15,810 nt of DNA from Calditrichia bacterium (lineage in GTDB: Bacteria > Calditrichota > Calditrichia > JAJRVZ01): assembly GCA_030634505.1 (NCBI GenBank), contig DAOWAQ010000018.1, positions 1 through 15,810 on the forward strand, written 5' to 3'. The notes beneath the pieces are model-generated. The model was not told the origin of the DNA and ran no database searches. It saw only the letters and a program-made list of their open reading frames with translations. This document shows positions 1-6,776 of this stretch, one piece after another. Each line of letters begins with the position of its first letter. Position 1 is the stretch's first letter. Both the position numbers and the translations under genes were made by a program.

Positions 1-1377
1 ATCTGTAAATGAGAAATTCTGTTCCGGATCAAGTACTTCTAATAATGCAGATGAGGGATCGCCTCTAAAATCCATTCCCAGTTTATCAATTTCATCAAGC
101 ATTATTAGTGGATTACTGGATCCTAATTTTTTTATCTCCTGAATAATTCTCCCTGGGAGTGCCCCCACATATGTTCTCCTATGTCCCCGAATTTCAGCCT
201 CATCTCGTACCCCGCCAAGAGACATTCTGGAAAACTTTCTTCCAAGCGCTCTAGCTATCGATCTTCCCAAACTGGTTTTTCCTACCCCAGGAGGACCAAC
301 AAAACAAAGAATGGGTCCGCGCATATCTGGTTTGAGTTGCCTAATCGCCAAGTATTCTAAAATACGTTTTTTAACTTTTTGAAGACCATAGTGGTCTTCA
401 TCTAAAATCTGTTGGGCTTTTTGAACATTGAGCCGATCCCTGGTTTTTTTATTCCATGGCATATCAAAAAGCCAGTCTATATAGGTTCTGGCTACAGTGT
501 ATTCACTTGCCATGGGTGACATTCTTGATAAACGATTGAGTTCTTTTTCAGCAACCTTTTTAACTTCTTTTGGCATTTTAGTAGTTTCAAGTTTCTGTCG
601 TAAATCTTCTATTTCTGTGCTTTCATCATCATATTCTCCAAGTTCTTTTTTGATGGCCTTAAGTTGTTCGCGTAAATAATACTGGCGTTGTGTTTTATTT
701 AATTCACCCTGAACTTCTGATTGAATTTTTGAACCCAGTTCCAAGACCTGCATTTCCTTATTAAGTAGAAAATGCACTTTACTCAATCTATCTTTCACAT
801 CAGCAATTTCAAGAATTTCCTGTTTATCACTTACAGAAAAATTAATGTGTGATGCAATCAGATCCGCTAATTTTGAAGGATCATCTGTATTAAGTACCAT
901 AACCCGATGTTCACCTGTAAGATAAGGAGAAAGGTCAACTATTTTTTGAAATAACATTTTTAAATTATTTACCAACGCATCCACTTCCACTGACTTATAA
1001 CTGATTTCCTGCACCGGTACTACAGTTGCTTCAAAATAGGGATTGGTTTGACTATATTTCAATATCTTTATCCTGTACATTCCCTGTACAATTAACTGTT
1101 CACTACCGTCAGGCATTTTGAACTTCTTCAAAACCATAGCAGCCGTTCCCCATTTATAGAGGTCTTTTTCAAGTGGCTCTTCTACATTCCCATCAGATTG
1201 GGAAACTAACCCGATAATTTTTTCATCTTCTCCTAAATATTTAAGAAGACTAAGGGATTTTTCTCTACCTACAGCCAAGGGCACAACTTGATGAGGAAAA
1301 ACAACGGTATTCCTTAAAGGCATCATAGGAAGCAGTTCTGACATGACAATTTGATCATCATTTATATTTTCTGACAT
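1..1377 (-). CDS. lon: Lon ATP-dependent protease, N-terminal 459 residues (cut by window edge)
   Basis: Cytosolic AAA+ serine protease that unfolds and degrades damaged and regulatory proteins. The frame is open from the ATG at 1377 to base 1. The Lon N-terminal substrate-binding domain covers about residues 14-210 (LPMMPLRNTVVFPH near the start), followed by a helical linker (QRQYYLREQLKAIKKELGE) and the AAA+ module. Walker A GPPGVGKT is at residues 361-368 and Walker B LIMLDE ends at D428-E429, close to the E. coli positions. The window ends inside the AAA+ domain at DPSSALLEVLDPEQN, so the protease domain with its Ser-Lys dyad lies outside. The ATG is preceded by GGAGA a few bases upstream, a good ribosome binding site. 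The gene appears monocistronic at its 5' end, with about 290 bp of non-coding DNA upstream. No CIRCE or other heat-shock operator is obvious. Identification is secure. Confidence 0.97.
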   Translation of the reverse strand, partial: MSENINDDQIVMSELLPMMPLRNTVVFPHQVVPLAVGREKSLSLLKYLGEDEKIIGLVSQSDGNVEEPLEKDLYKWGTAAMVLKKFKMPDGSEQLIVQGMYRIKILKYSQTNPYFEATVVPVQEISYKSVEVDALVNNLKMLFQKIVDLSPYLTGEHRVMVLNTDDPSKLADLIASHINFSVSDKQEILEIADVKDRLSKVHFLLNKEMQVLELGSKIQSEVQGELNKTQRQYYLREQLKAIKKELGEYDDESTEIEDLRQKLETTKMPKEVKKVAEKELNRLSRMSPMASEYTVARTYIDWLFDMPWNKKTRDRLNVQKAQQILDEDHYGLQKVKKRILEYLAIRQLKPDMRGPILCFVGPPGVGKTSLGRSIARALGRKFSRMSLGGVRDEAEIRGHRRTYVGALPGRIIQEIKKLGSSNPLIMLDEIDKLGMDFRGDPSSALLEVLDPEQNFSFTD

Positions 1378-1665
1378 ATATTCTCCAATTAATTTAATTT
1401 TTATAAATACCGCAATCTATATGCCAATTATTGCTGAATCTACGTTTTATATGTCTTATCTCGACGTTTTTTACCAATTTATAAAGACTAATTTAGTTAT
1501 TTTGAATCAATTTACCTTTTTTTATCACAAAAGTTCCAGTATTTTCGGATAATATTTAAATTTTTTAAAAATACTTATGGATTTATGCAAATTATTAGAA
1601 CATACCACGTGTTAAATATAAGAATAGATGAAGTTCGGGGATATTAAGAAAATAAATTTACAAAT
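1378..1665. other. Intergenic region between lon and the rhodanese gene
   Basis: This 288-bp AT-rich gap carries the 5' leader of lon and the 3' end of the rhodanese operon, both on the minus strand. The lon side must contain its promoter. A weak minus-strand candidate is TTGGTA followed about 18 bp later by CATATA, near 1450-1480, but it is far from consensus and I do not call it. No convincing terminator hairpin with a T-tract follows the rhodanese gene. I see no ORF, RNA gene or repeat here. Confidence 0.5.
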
Positions 1666-2157
1666 CTATTGGATTTTAATAATACTTTTATTCGTAATAT
1701 ATCTTGCCCATTTTTTATTATAAGTATGAAGAGAATCAGTTGAAGTGGAATTCTTTAAAATTTCTCTATTCTGGTTTACACATTTAAAAATGCCGCCATA
1801 TAGATTTCTCACATCTTTAAAACCTGCTTGTATTAATTTCTTCGCTATCTTACTACTTCTGTATCCAACAGAGCAATAGACCACTATTGTAGTAACCTTA
1901 TCAATTGAATTTAATTGATCTAAAGAAAAATTATAGTATCCAGCATATTTGGCATTTTTTAAATGACTGATATCATACTCTTCTTTTTCTCTAATATCCA
2001 AAATTAAAGGTTTTATATTTTCAAGAGAATCAGCAGAAATTTGCGGCACCTGAAATTCGTTTTGAATATCCGTTAAATATCTTTCAAATCTTCGATTTTG
2101 AGAAAATGAAATAGTTATCATTAATGTACAAAGTATTATAAGTGCTTTATTTATCAT
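1666..2157 (-). CDS. Exported single-domain rhodanese-like sulfurtransferase
   Basis: 163-residue protein with an N-terminal signal peptide (hydrophobic MINKALIILCTLMITISFSQ, probable cleavage around residue 20), so it likely acts in the periplasm. A single rhodanese domain covers about residues 40-130. It has the LDIREKEEY stretch (D54, R56), the active-site loop CSVGYRS with catalytic Cys95, and the family ending NLYGGI at 118-123. The six-residue loop after the cysteine is typical of sulfurtransferases handling thiosulfate or persulfide sulfur; the actual substrate cannot be read from sequence. The C-terminal ~35 residues are polar and unassigned. Its start overlaps the end of the upstream 74-residue membrane-protein gene by 11 bp, suggesting translational coupling, and it is the last gene of a probable trhP-small protein-rhodanese operon. 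It is not the cytosolic rhodanese-type hydroxylase TrhO, which is larger and lacks a signal peptide. Confidence 0.85.
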   Translation of the reverse strand: MINKALIILCTLMITISFSQNRRFERYLTDIQNEFQVPQISADSLENIKPLILDIREKEEYDISHLKNAKYAGYYNFSLDQLNSIDKVTTIVVYCSVGYRSSKIAKKLIQAGFKDVRNLYGGIFKCVNQNREILKNSTSTDSLHTYNKKWARYITNKSIIKIQ

Positions 2158-2371
2158 GACGGCTTTTCAATTGTTTTCTAACACCAAAAATAATTAGAAT
2201 TATAGGAAGTCCTGAATGTAAAACAAGATCTAAAAAATCCATAGTACTAAATGTTGTCCAAAATTCATACTCAGGATGAGTAATATAATCGATCAACATT
2301 TCTATTTTTTGTGCCAAATGCGGGTGCAATAATGTGAGTCCGGCTAAAATATAATATACCCAATATTTCAT
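2147..2371 (-). CDS. Small two-helix membrane protein, unknown function
   Basis: 74-residue protein I do not recognise. Two hydrophobic segments are visible: residues about 3-20 (YWVYYILAGLTLLHPHL) and about 48-66 (LVLHSGLPIILIIFGV). They are joined by an aromatic and acidic stretch (YITHPEYEFWTTF), and a basic tail (RKQLKSRH) should lie in the cytoplasm. The gene lies 32 bp downstream of trhP and overlaps the rhodanese gene by 11 bp, so it is probably cotranscribed and translated in coupling with it. No strong Shine-Dalgarno precedes the ATG at 2371. The packed arrangement and coherent hydrophobicity support a real gene. A membrane partner of the exported rhodanese is possible but is inference only. 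Confidence 0.65.
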   Translation of the reverse strand: MKYWVYYILAGLTLLHPHLAQKIEMLIDYITHPEYEFWTTFSTMDFLDLVLHSGLPIILIIFGVRKQLKSRHDK

Positions 2372-2403
2372 CTTTAATTAATCCAAATTTTATTATTTTT
2401 CTT

Positions 2404-3696
2404 TTATTTAATTGCTGCTTGAAGAACAGGTTTTCGAATTAGTGCATATTCAGAATTCAATTTTTCAGGAAAATTTATCCAAACGTCTTCTCCACCACCA
2501 TGAGCTATAGTTTTTATTTCACCATTAATAGATTTTATTTCAGTGACATTGAATGGAACAATTTCATCTGGTGTCACCAGTTCCATTAAATCACCGGCTT
2601 CAAACCTGTTGCGTAATGATATTTTTAACCTTTTAACATTTTGATCGTATTCCCGAACTATACCACAAAAAGTATGTGACTGATTGTCAGCATGGCTGCT
2701 TGAATAATTTTCACCATTTGACAAAGGATTTTTTTCTAAAAAACCTGTTATATAATCCCGATTGGCAACTGAATAAACTTCCTTTTTCAATGATTCATTG
2801 AACTCGTTTCCTGCGTGCAAATCATCGATTGCCTGTCTATACGCTCTTGTAATAACACTTAGGTAATATACAGACTTCGTTCTACCTTCAATTTTAAAAC
2901 TACTAATTCCGGCATCTTTGAGTCGATCAAGCAAATTAATTGCGCATAGATCTTTAGAATTCATTATATAAGTACCATGTTCATCTTCATCAATCTGCAT
3001 TAGATTCCCAGGTCTATCTTTTTCTTCAACGTAATAATTTCCAAGTATTGGTAAATAATCTGAAGAGTTTTCACTTTTTTCTTCATAAACATTATATTCC
3101 CAACGGCAACTATTTGTGCATGTTCCCTGGTTTGGATCACGATGATTAAAATAATTGGAAAGAAGACAACGTCCGGAATATGCAACACATATTGCTCCAT
3201 GAACGAATGATTCTAATTCAATTCCGGGATTATTTTCGTGAATGTCAGCAATTTCCTCTATTGATAATTCCCTTGATAGTATTATTCTACTAACTCCCTG
3301 CTTTTTCCAGAATTTAACAGATGCCCAGTTTACTGTATTGGCTTGTGTTGATAAGTGCATGGGGATTTCCGGACAAATTTCTTTAGCAAAATAAATCACT
3401 CCCGGATCAGAAAGAATTAAAGCATCCGGTTGAAGTTTTTTCATCCATTTTAGAGATTTTATAAATGGTTCGATTTTTCGATTGTGCGGAAATATATTTA
3501 ATGTCAAATATATTTTTTTTCCCAATTCATGTGTATAGGTTACTGCTTCTTCAAGGCTTTTATCTGTAAAATCATTTTCACGGGCCCGCAATGAAAATCT
3601 TGGTACCCCCGCATAAACTGCATCAGCTCCAAATGCAAAAGCATACCTCAACTTTTCCAAATTGCCTGCCGGAGATAATAATTCGATTTTTTTCAT
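2404..3696 (-). CDS. trhP: Peptidase U32-family tRNA hydroxylase TrhP (YegQ type)
   Basis: 430-residue cytosolic protein, close in length and sequence to E. coli TrhP/YegQ. TrhP catalyses the prephenate-dependent hydroxylation that forms 5-hydroxyuridine at the tRNA wobble position (U34). Despite the family name, these proteins are RNA-modification enzymes rather than proven proteases. Diagnostic features are the N-terminal ELLSPAGNLEKLRYAFAFGA followed by DAVYAG, the U32 signature ESFVHGAICVAYSGRCLLS around residues 162-180, and DPNQGTCTNSCRWEYNV just after it. Cys170, Cys177, Cys193 and Cys197 are candidate iron-sulfur ligands. The DEHGTYIMNSKDLCAI and SFKIEGRTKSVYY motifs are also present, and the C-terminal domain ends with ALIRKP. 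YegQ-like features match along the whole length, which separates it from the RlhA and UbiU/V subgroups. It is the first gene of a probable minus-strand operon with the small membrane protein and rhodanese, and is transcribed away from phoH. Confidence 0.92.
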   Translation of the reverse strand: MKKIELLSPAGNLEKLRYAFAFGADAVYAGVPRFSLRARENDFTDKSLEEAVTYTHELGKKIYLTLNIFPHNRKIEPFIKSLKWMKKLQPDALILSDPGVIYFAKEICPEIPMHLSTQANTVNWASVKFWKKQGVSRIILSRELSIEEIADIHENNPGIELESFVHGAICVAYSGRCLLSNYFNHRDPNQGTCTNSCRWEYNVYEEKSENSSDYLPILGNYYVEEKDRPGNLMQIDEDEHGTYIMNSKDLCAINLLDRLKDAGISSFKIEGRTKSVYYLSVITRAYRQAIDDLHAGNEFNESLKKEVYSVANRDYITGFLEKNPLSNGENYSSSHADNQSHTFCGIVREYDQNVKRLKISLRNRFEAGDLMELVTPDEIVPFNVTEIKSINGEIKTIAHGGGEDVWINFPEKLNSEYALIRKPVLQAAIK

Positions 3697-3827
3697 ATCT
3701 AACCTATAAATTTAAAAATGGCAAACTTACTAAGATAATGGTGTTTTTGCTATTCAATATATTTTTACTCCATATATGAAATTATGTTACATATTATTCC
3801 TGTTATTTAATTATAATATAATGGTTC

Positions 3828-3856
3828 TTGACATAGACGCCTTCCTCTTCTATATT
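3828..3856 (+). promoter_or_regulatory. Sigma-70-type promoter for phoH
   Basis: TTGACA (3828-3833) and TATATT (3851-3856) are separated by exactly 17 bp. That is a perfect -35 box and a 5/6 match to the -10 box at ideal spacing. Transcription would begin near 3862-3864, giving a leader of only about 17-20 nt before the ATG at 3881. No Shine-Dalgarno is visible in that leader (AATTTAATATCAAATAA). The site lies in the 184-bp gap between divergent trhP and phoH. No equally good promoter was found for trhP on the other strand. Confidence 0.75.
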
Positions 3857-3880
3857 CGTCTTAAATTTAATATCAAATAA

Positions 3881-5323
3881 ATGCAAAAAGAATTAACTAA
3901 CTTATCAATATTAAAACAAGACGACAAAAGGGAAGTCTTCGTTTTAGATACCAACGTTCTTCTCCATGATCCAACCTCTATTTATAAATTTGAAGAGCAT
4001 ATAGTTTTAATTCCACTTACTGCTATTGAAGAAATTGACAACAAAAAAAATGATCCCATAATCGGTTACAATGCGCGTGAAATAAGCGTAAAGTTAGAGA
4101 TTTTAAGTGGTAATATAATGGAAGAAAACCAAGGTGCTAAAATTCCAAATGGGAAAGATGGAATTCTGATTTTTCTTTCAGATAATTTATTCAAGTCTTT
4201 TCCTGAAGATCTTTCATTATCATACAAAGATAATTTATTTCTTTCACAAATTCTGGAAATTAAATCTCTCTATCCTTCCAAATTAGTTACTTTTATTACA
4301 AAAGATCGTAATCTAAGAATTAAATGTAATGCCTTGGGAATACTTTGTGATGATTACAAACATGACAAAATAAGTGAAGAATCATTGGCAAGTTTTTTTC
4401 AACCTGTTAAAGAAATTCAACTTACAACAGAAGAGATTAATGAAGTTTTCAGCACACAAAACAGTCAAAATTGGTTTACTTCATATAAACGAACATGGAA
4501 ATTACATGAAAATGAAGGCGTAGTTCTACGAGATCCATCCGATGAACTTTTTGGAATGGGTATAAGAAGTGGAAATCGGATTAATTATTTTGATTATCAT
4601 GCCATAAAAATTTTAGGATTGCCGCCAAAGGTTTTGGATGATAAAAATTATGACTATAATTTTGAACAAGCTATTTGTATGCATCAATCCATGGATGACA
4701 ATATTAAAGTTCTAATAATTATAGGGCGTGCCGGTACAGGAAAAACACACATAGCAATGGCTGCAGCACTGGAAAAAGTTATAAAAGAAAAACGATACGA
4801 TGGAATCAAACTTATAAAACCTATCGTTACTAAAAGTCGTTTAGGCGAAGACATTGGATTTTTGCCCGGGTCCGTTCGTCGAAAATTAATTCCGAAGATG
4901 AGACCATTTATTGAAAAACTCCGGCAATTTTCTGAAAATGAAAATATTTTATCTGACGATGGATATAATAGATTACTGGATTCCGGGGTAATTGAATTAA
5001 TCAATCTCGCAGATGTTCGTGGTGCAGATTTGGCTAATTCAATTGTGATTTTTGATGAAGCTCAAAATGCAAATCCTTTTCAAATGAGAACTCTGGGTAC
5101 ACGCTTAGGAGAAGATACCAAATTAATTGTACTGGGAGATCCTACTCAAATTGATAGTATTTATCTCGATAAATATTCGAATGCTCTAATAAATTTATAT
5201 CTAAAATCAGTCAAACATCCCACAAACTTCCTGGCTCAGATTTGCCTGGTACAAATGGTCCGCTCTCATTCCTCGCAGTGGTTTGAAGAAGTAATTCAGG
5301 TAAATCAAGTTTCTAAAAAATAA
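3881..5323 (+). CDS. phoH: PIN domain-PhoH family ATPase (PhoH2/YlaK type)
   Basis: 480-residue cytosolic protein joining an N-terminal PIN ribonuclease-fold domain to a C-terminal PhoH P-loop ATPase. Proteins of this architecture have been described as RNA-unwinding and RNA-cleaving enzymes (PhoH2). The PIN domain covers residues about 18-160 with the expected acidic residues: D23 in FVLDTN, E50 in LTAIEE, D117 in YKDN and D142 in FITKDRNLR. The PhoH ATPase spans about 240-475. Walker A is GRAGTGKTH (282-290, with Arg where many relatives have Pro) and Walker B is IVIFDEAQN (388-396). The family motif VLGDPTQID is at 418-426 and an arginine-containing VRSHSSQWFEE at 460-470. The ATG at 3881 sits just behind a strong promoter. 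The gene is alone on the plus strand and ends 2 bp from the convergent signalling gene. I see no antitoxin-like partner ORF next to it, unlike the PhoH2 operons of actinobacteria. Confidence 0.93.
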   Translation: MQKELTNLSILKQDDKREVFVLDTNVLLHDPTSIYKFEEHIVLIPLTAIEEIDNKKNDPIIGYNAREISVKLEILSGNIMEENQGAKIPNGKDGILIFLSDNLFKSFPEDLSLSYKDNLFLSQILEIKSLYPSKLVTFITKDRNLRIKCNALGILCDDYKHDKISEESLASFFQPVKEIQLTTEEINEVFSTQNSQNWFTSYKRTWKLHENEGVVLRDPSDELFGMGIRSGNRINYFDYHAIKILGLPPKVLDDKNYDYNFEQAICMHQSMDDNIKVLIIIGRAGTGKTHIAMAAALEKVIKEKRYDGIKLIKPIVTKSRLGEDIGFLPGSVRRKLIPKMRPFIEKLRQFSENENILSDDGYNRLLDSGVIELINLADVRGADLANSIVIFDEAQNANPFQMRTLGTRLGEDTKLIVLGDPTQIDSIYLDKYSNALINLYLKSVKHPTNFLAQICLVQMVRSHSSQWFEEVIQVNQVSKK

Positions 5324-5325
5324 TA

Positions 5326-6417
5326 TTAATTTGCGACAATAACAGAATTGGTGATTGCATCCTGTAATGCTTTTGAATTGATCGGCTTGTTTATAATTTG
5401 AAAGGCTGTTGAATCCATAAGTTTTAGGCTTTCGGGAGAAGTATCAGCGTTTCGGATTAATATAATGGGGATTGTACCATTGCGATTGTTTAGTTCAAAT
5501 AAAGTGCTCTCCAGTTCATTTGCAGGTAAATTTGCACTAAGTAAAACAGCTTGAATTTTATGAATCATTTTGTCTATGATAACTTCAGCTTCTTTCAAAT
5601 CAGAGGCATTAACAATTTCCAAACCCATTTTTTTCAATTCATTTTCGATTACTATTTTATCTTCTAAGTTTTTATTAACAACTAATACTGTATTTTTATT
5701 GTTTATCTTTATTCTGTTAATTTTTATTTCCTGCGGCTGGTCTGAATTTAAATTTATCATCCAAACACCGGGAGTATATTCTTTTAAATTAAGTTTTTTT
5801 ACTTTTTTTAAGGTTTCCAGTATGGTTTGAATGCGCATAGTACTTTTTGAAAGGAAATTTAAATGCGAATTAACTTTTGAATCCTGTTCCGCCTGCTGTT
5901 TCAATTCAGCTTTTAACAAACCGATGGCATTCAACATAACTGTTAATGGTTGATTAATTTCGTGATTTGCCGTTACTACCGATGCATGAAAAATTTTCTC
6001 TTTTTCTTTTATTGTATACAAATAAGACCGCCATTTTAGGTTTAGCACATTTATTACTTCGCTTAATATTTCATTATCTTGCGAATTATCGTTAACTACT
6101 AAAATGTCCGAGGCACCAAGTTTTATAAAATGACGATATTCATCTAAAGACAAATCTTTTGAAGATATTAATATAATCGGGAAATTAGGATTTTTCTGAT
6201 TTACTGATCTTACAATATTATCAAGAATCTCTTTTCGAGTTGTTAGTTCTAAAACAAAACAAGTAAAACTGTTACTTTTTTTTAAATAACTATATATATC
6301 GGGGATTTCAAATGATCCAAATTGAGTATTCTTTTGACGACTGAGGACTCGTCCTATTTCCTTACTCTTTTTAATTGATTCACTTGCTATATAGAAAGGA
6401 ATATTATGGTATTTCAT
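5326..6417 (-). CDS. Receiver-like / HisKA-like / receiver-like signalling protein without ATPase domain
   Basis: 363-residue cytosolic protein (no signal peptide or membrane segment). Residues about 5-127 look like a response-regulator receiver fold (FPIILISSKDL, FIKLGASDILVV). The acidic pocket reads ASES, the phosphoacceptor position is Glu57 (CFVLELTT), and the usual lysine is absent. Residues about 135-210 form a helical segment with a histidine-kinase H-box, TANHEINQPLTVMLNAIGLL (His152 followed by Glu153). No N, G1, F or G2 box follows, so the HATPase domain is missing. Residues about 243-360 form a second receiver-like domain (VLVVNKN, VLLSANLPA, IPIILIRN, INKP). Asn248 and Lys249 replace the acidic pair and Ser294 replaces the phospho-aspartate, but the conserved Lys344 is kept. 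It probably acts by docking or dimerising with other two-component proteins rather than by autophosphorylation. It is monocistronic and convergent with phoH. The frame is intact, so it is not an obvious pseudogene. Confidence 0.8.
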   Translation of the reverse strand: MKYHNIPFYIASESIKKSKEIGRVLSRQKNTQFGSFEIPDIYSYLKKSNSFTCFVLELTTRKEILDNIVRSVNQKNPNFPIILISSKDLSLDEYRHFIKLGASDILVVNDNSQDNEILSEVINVLNLKWRSYLYTIKEKEKIFHASVVTANHEINQPLTVMLNAIGLLKAELKQQAEQDSKVNSHLNFLSKSTMRIQTILETLKKVKKLNLKEYTPGVWMINLNSDQPQEIKINRIKINNKNTVLVVNKNLEDKIVIENELKKMGLEIVNASDLKEAEVIIDKMIHKIQAVLLSANLPANELESTLFELNNRNGTIPIILIRNADTSPESLKLMDSTAFQIINKPINSKALQDAITNSVIVAN

Positions 6418-6440
6418 TACAAACCAAATATTATAATTAA

Positions 6441-6468
6441 ATTATCTGATATTTAATTAAATTGTCAG
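6441..6468 (-). promoter_or_regulatory. Candidate sigma-70-type promoter for the pseudo-receiver gene
   Basis: Read on the minus strand, CTGACA (6468-6463) and GATAAT (6446-6441) are 16 bp apart. Each box is a 5/6 match to consensus. Transcription would start near 6434, giving a short leader of about 17 nt before the ATG at 6417, much like the phoH leader. No Shine-Dalgarno is evident. The background is very AT-rich, so chance similarity is possible. Confidence 0.4.
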
Positions 6469-6620
6469 AAGGTTAGGTCTTTAATATTTCTAACAGTTAT
6501 ACCAACTAAGTTAAAACGTATAACAGTTTAGAAATTTTTATATAACACCTTTATTAATTTTATCGTATTTTGGTATATAAATCAAGAAAGAAATCAATAT
6601 TTAAAAAGAATTGAATGAAC

Positions 6621-6690
6621 TACCCCGCCGCAAGCAACGGGGTATCTTGAAAAGCATTGAACGCCCCAAGGGGCGGGGAATTATACCCGG
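6621..6690. repeat. GC-rich twin-hairpin element (REP/MITE-like)
   Basis: About 70 bp with far higher GC than its surroundings. Hairpin 1 (6621-6644) pairs TACCCCG with CGGGGTA and continues inward through two C.A mismatches on the plus strand. On the minus strand these become G.U wobbles, giving a continuous 10-bp stem closed by a CUUG tetraloop. Hairpin 2 (6662-6675) pairs CGCCC with GGGCG, also with a CUUG loop on the minus strand. GGGTAT (6640-6645) is also complementary to ATACCC (6683-6688), which could form an alternative long-range helix. Paired GC-rich palindromes like this resemble REP/BIME elements or the end of a small mobile element, and I recall similar hairpins dispersed in other genomes. 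Only one copy is in this window, so repeat status is inferred. On the minus strand it could serve as a 3'-end stem-loop for the patatin operon. Confidence 0.5.
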
Positions 6691-6695
6691 AAAAA

Positions 6696-6776
6696 ATGAT
6701 TAAATTTGAAAAAATAAAAGAATATCCAATTCACCGAGCTATGCAAAAGGTTCTAAAAACCATAGAAATAAATTAA
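6696..6776 (+). other. Possible 26-residue ORF or remnant adjoining the twin-hairpin element
   Basis: ATG at 6696 to TAA at 6776 encodes MIKFEKIKEYPIHRAMQKVL plus six residues (KTIEIN). It begins 5 bp after the GC-rich element and ends across the stop codon of the convergent patatin gene. The GG of CCGG precedes the ATG by about 6 bp, which is weak as a ribosome binding site. The predicted peptide is helical and basic, and I do not recognise a family. It could be a truncated passenger ORF of the element, a small peptide gene, or chance in AT-rich DNA. Confidence 0.2.

Larger units (their letters stand above)
6418..6772. other. Intergenic region upstream of the pseudo-receiver gene and downstream of the patatin gene
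   Basis: A 355-bp gap. Bases 6418-6600 are very AT-rich and hold the candidate promoter of the pseudo-receiver gene. Bases 6621-6690 hold a strikingly GC-rich twin-hairpin element, annotated separately. Bases 6691-6772 hold most of a 26-codon plus-strand ORF that runs just into the end of the patatin gene. No classical terminator with a U-tract follows the patatin gene; the twin hairpin, transcribed from the minus strand, is the only strong structure downstream of it. No tRNA or riboswitch is recognisable. Confidence 0.6.

Noticed and set aside
1666..2157. Rhodanese next to trhP taken as the TrhO-type tRNA hydroxylase
   Set aside because: It has a signal peptide, only one small rhodanese domain, and is far shorter than TrhO; cytosolic tRNA modification is unlikely.
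3000..3200. 66-codon minus-strand frame inside trhP
   Set aside because: It is an out-of-frame shadow of the conserved trhP coding sequence.
3722..3729. Minus-strand TAAGTTTG upstream of trhP as a Bacteroidota -7 box (TAnnTTTG)
   Set aside because: No TTTG or TTG lies 19-21 bp upstream (the nearest TTG is about 25 bp away), and the best promoters in the window are of the ordinary sigma-70 type.
6621..6690. GC-rich element as a tRNA, riboswitch or classical intrinsic terminator
   Set aside because: There is no cloverleaf, no known aptamer core, and no immediate U-tract after either hairpin on either strand.
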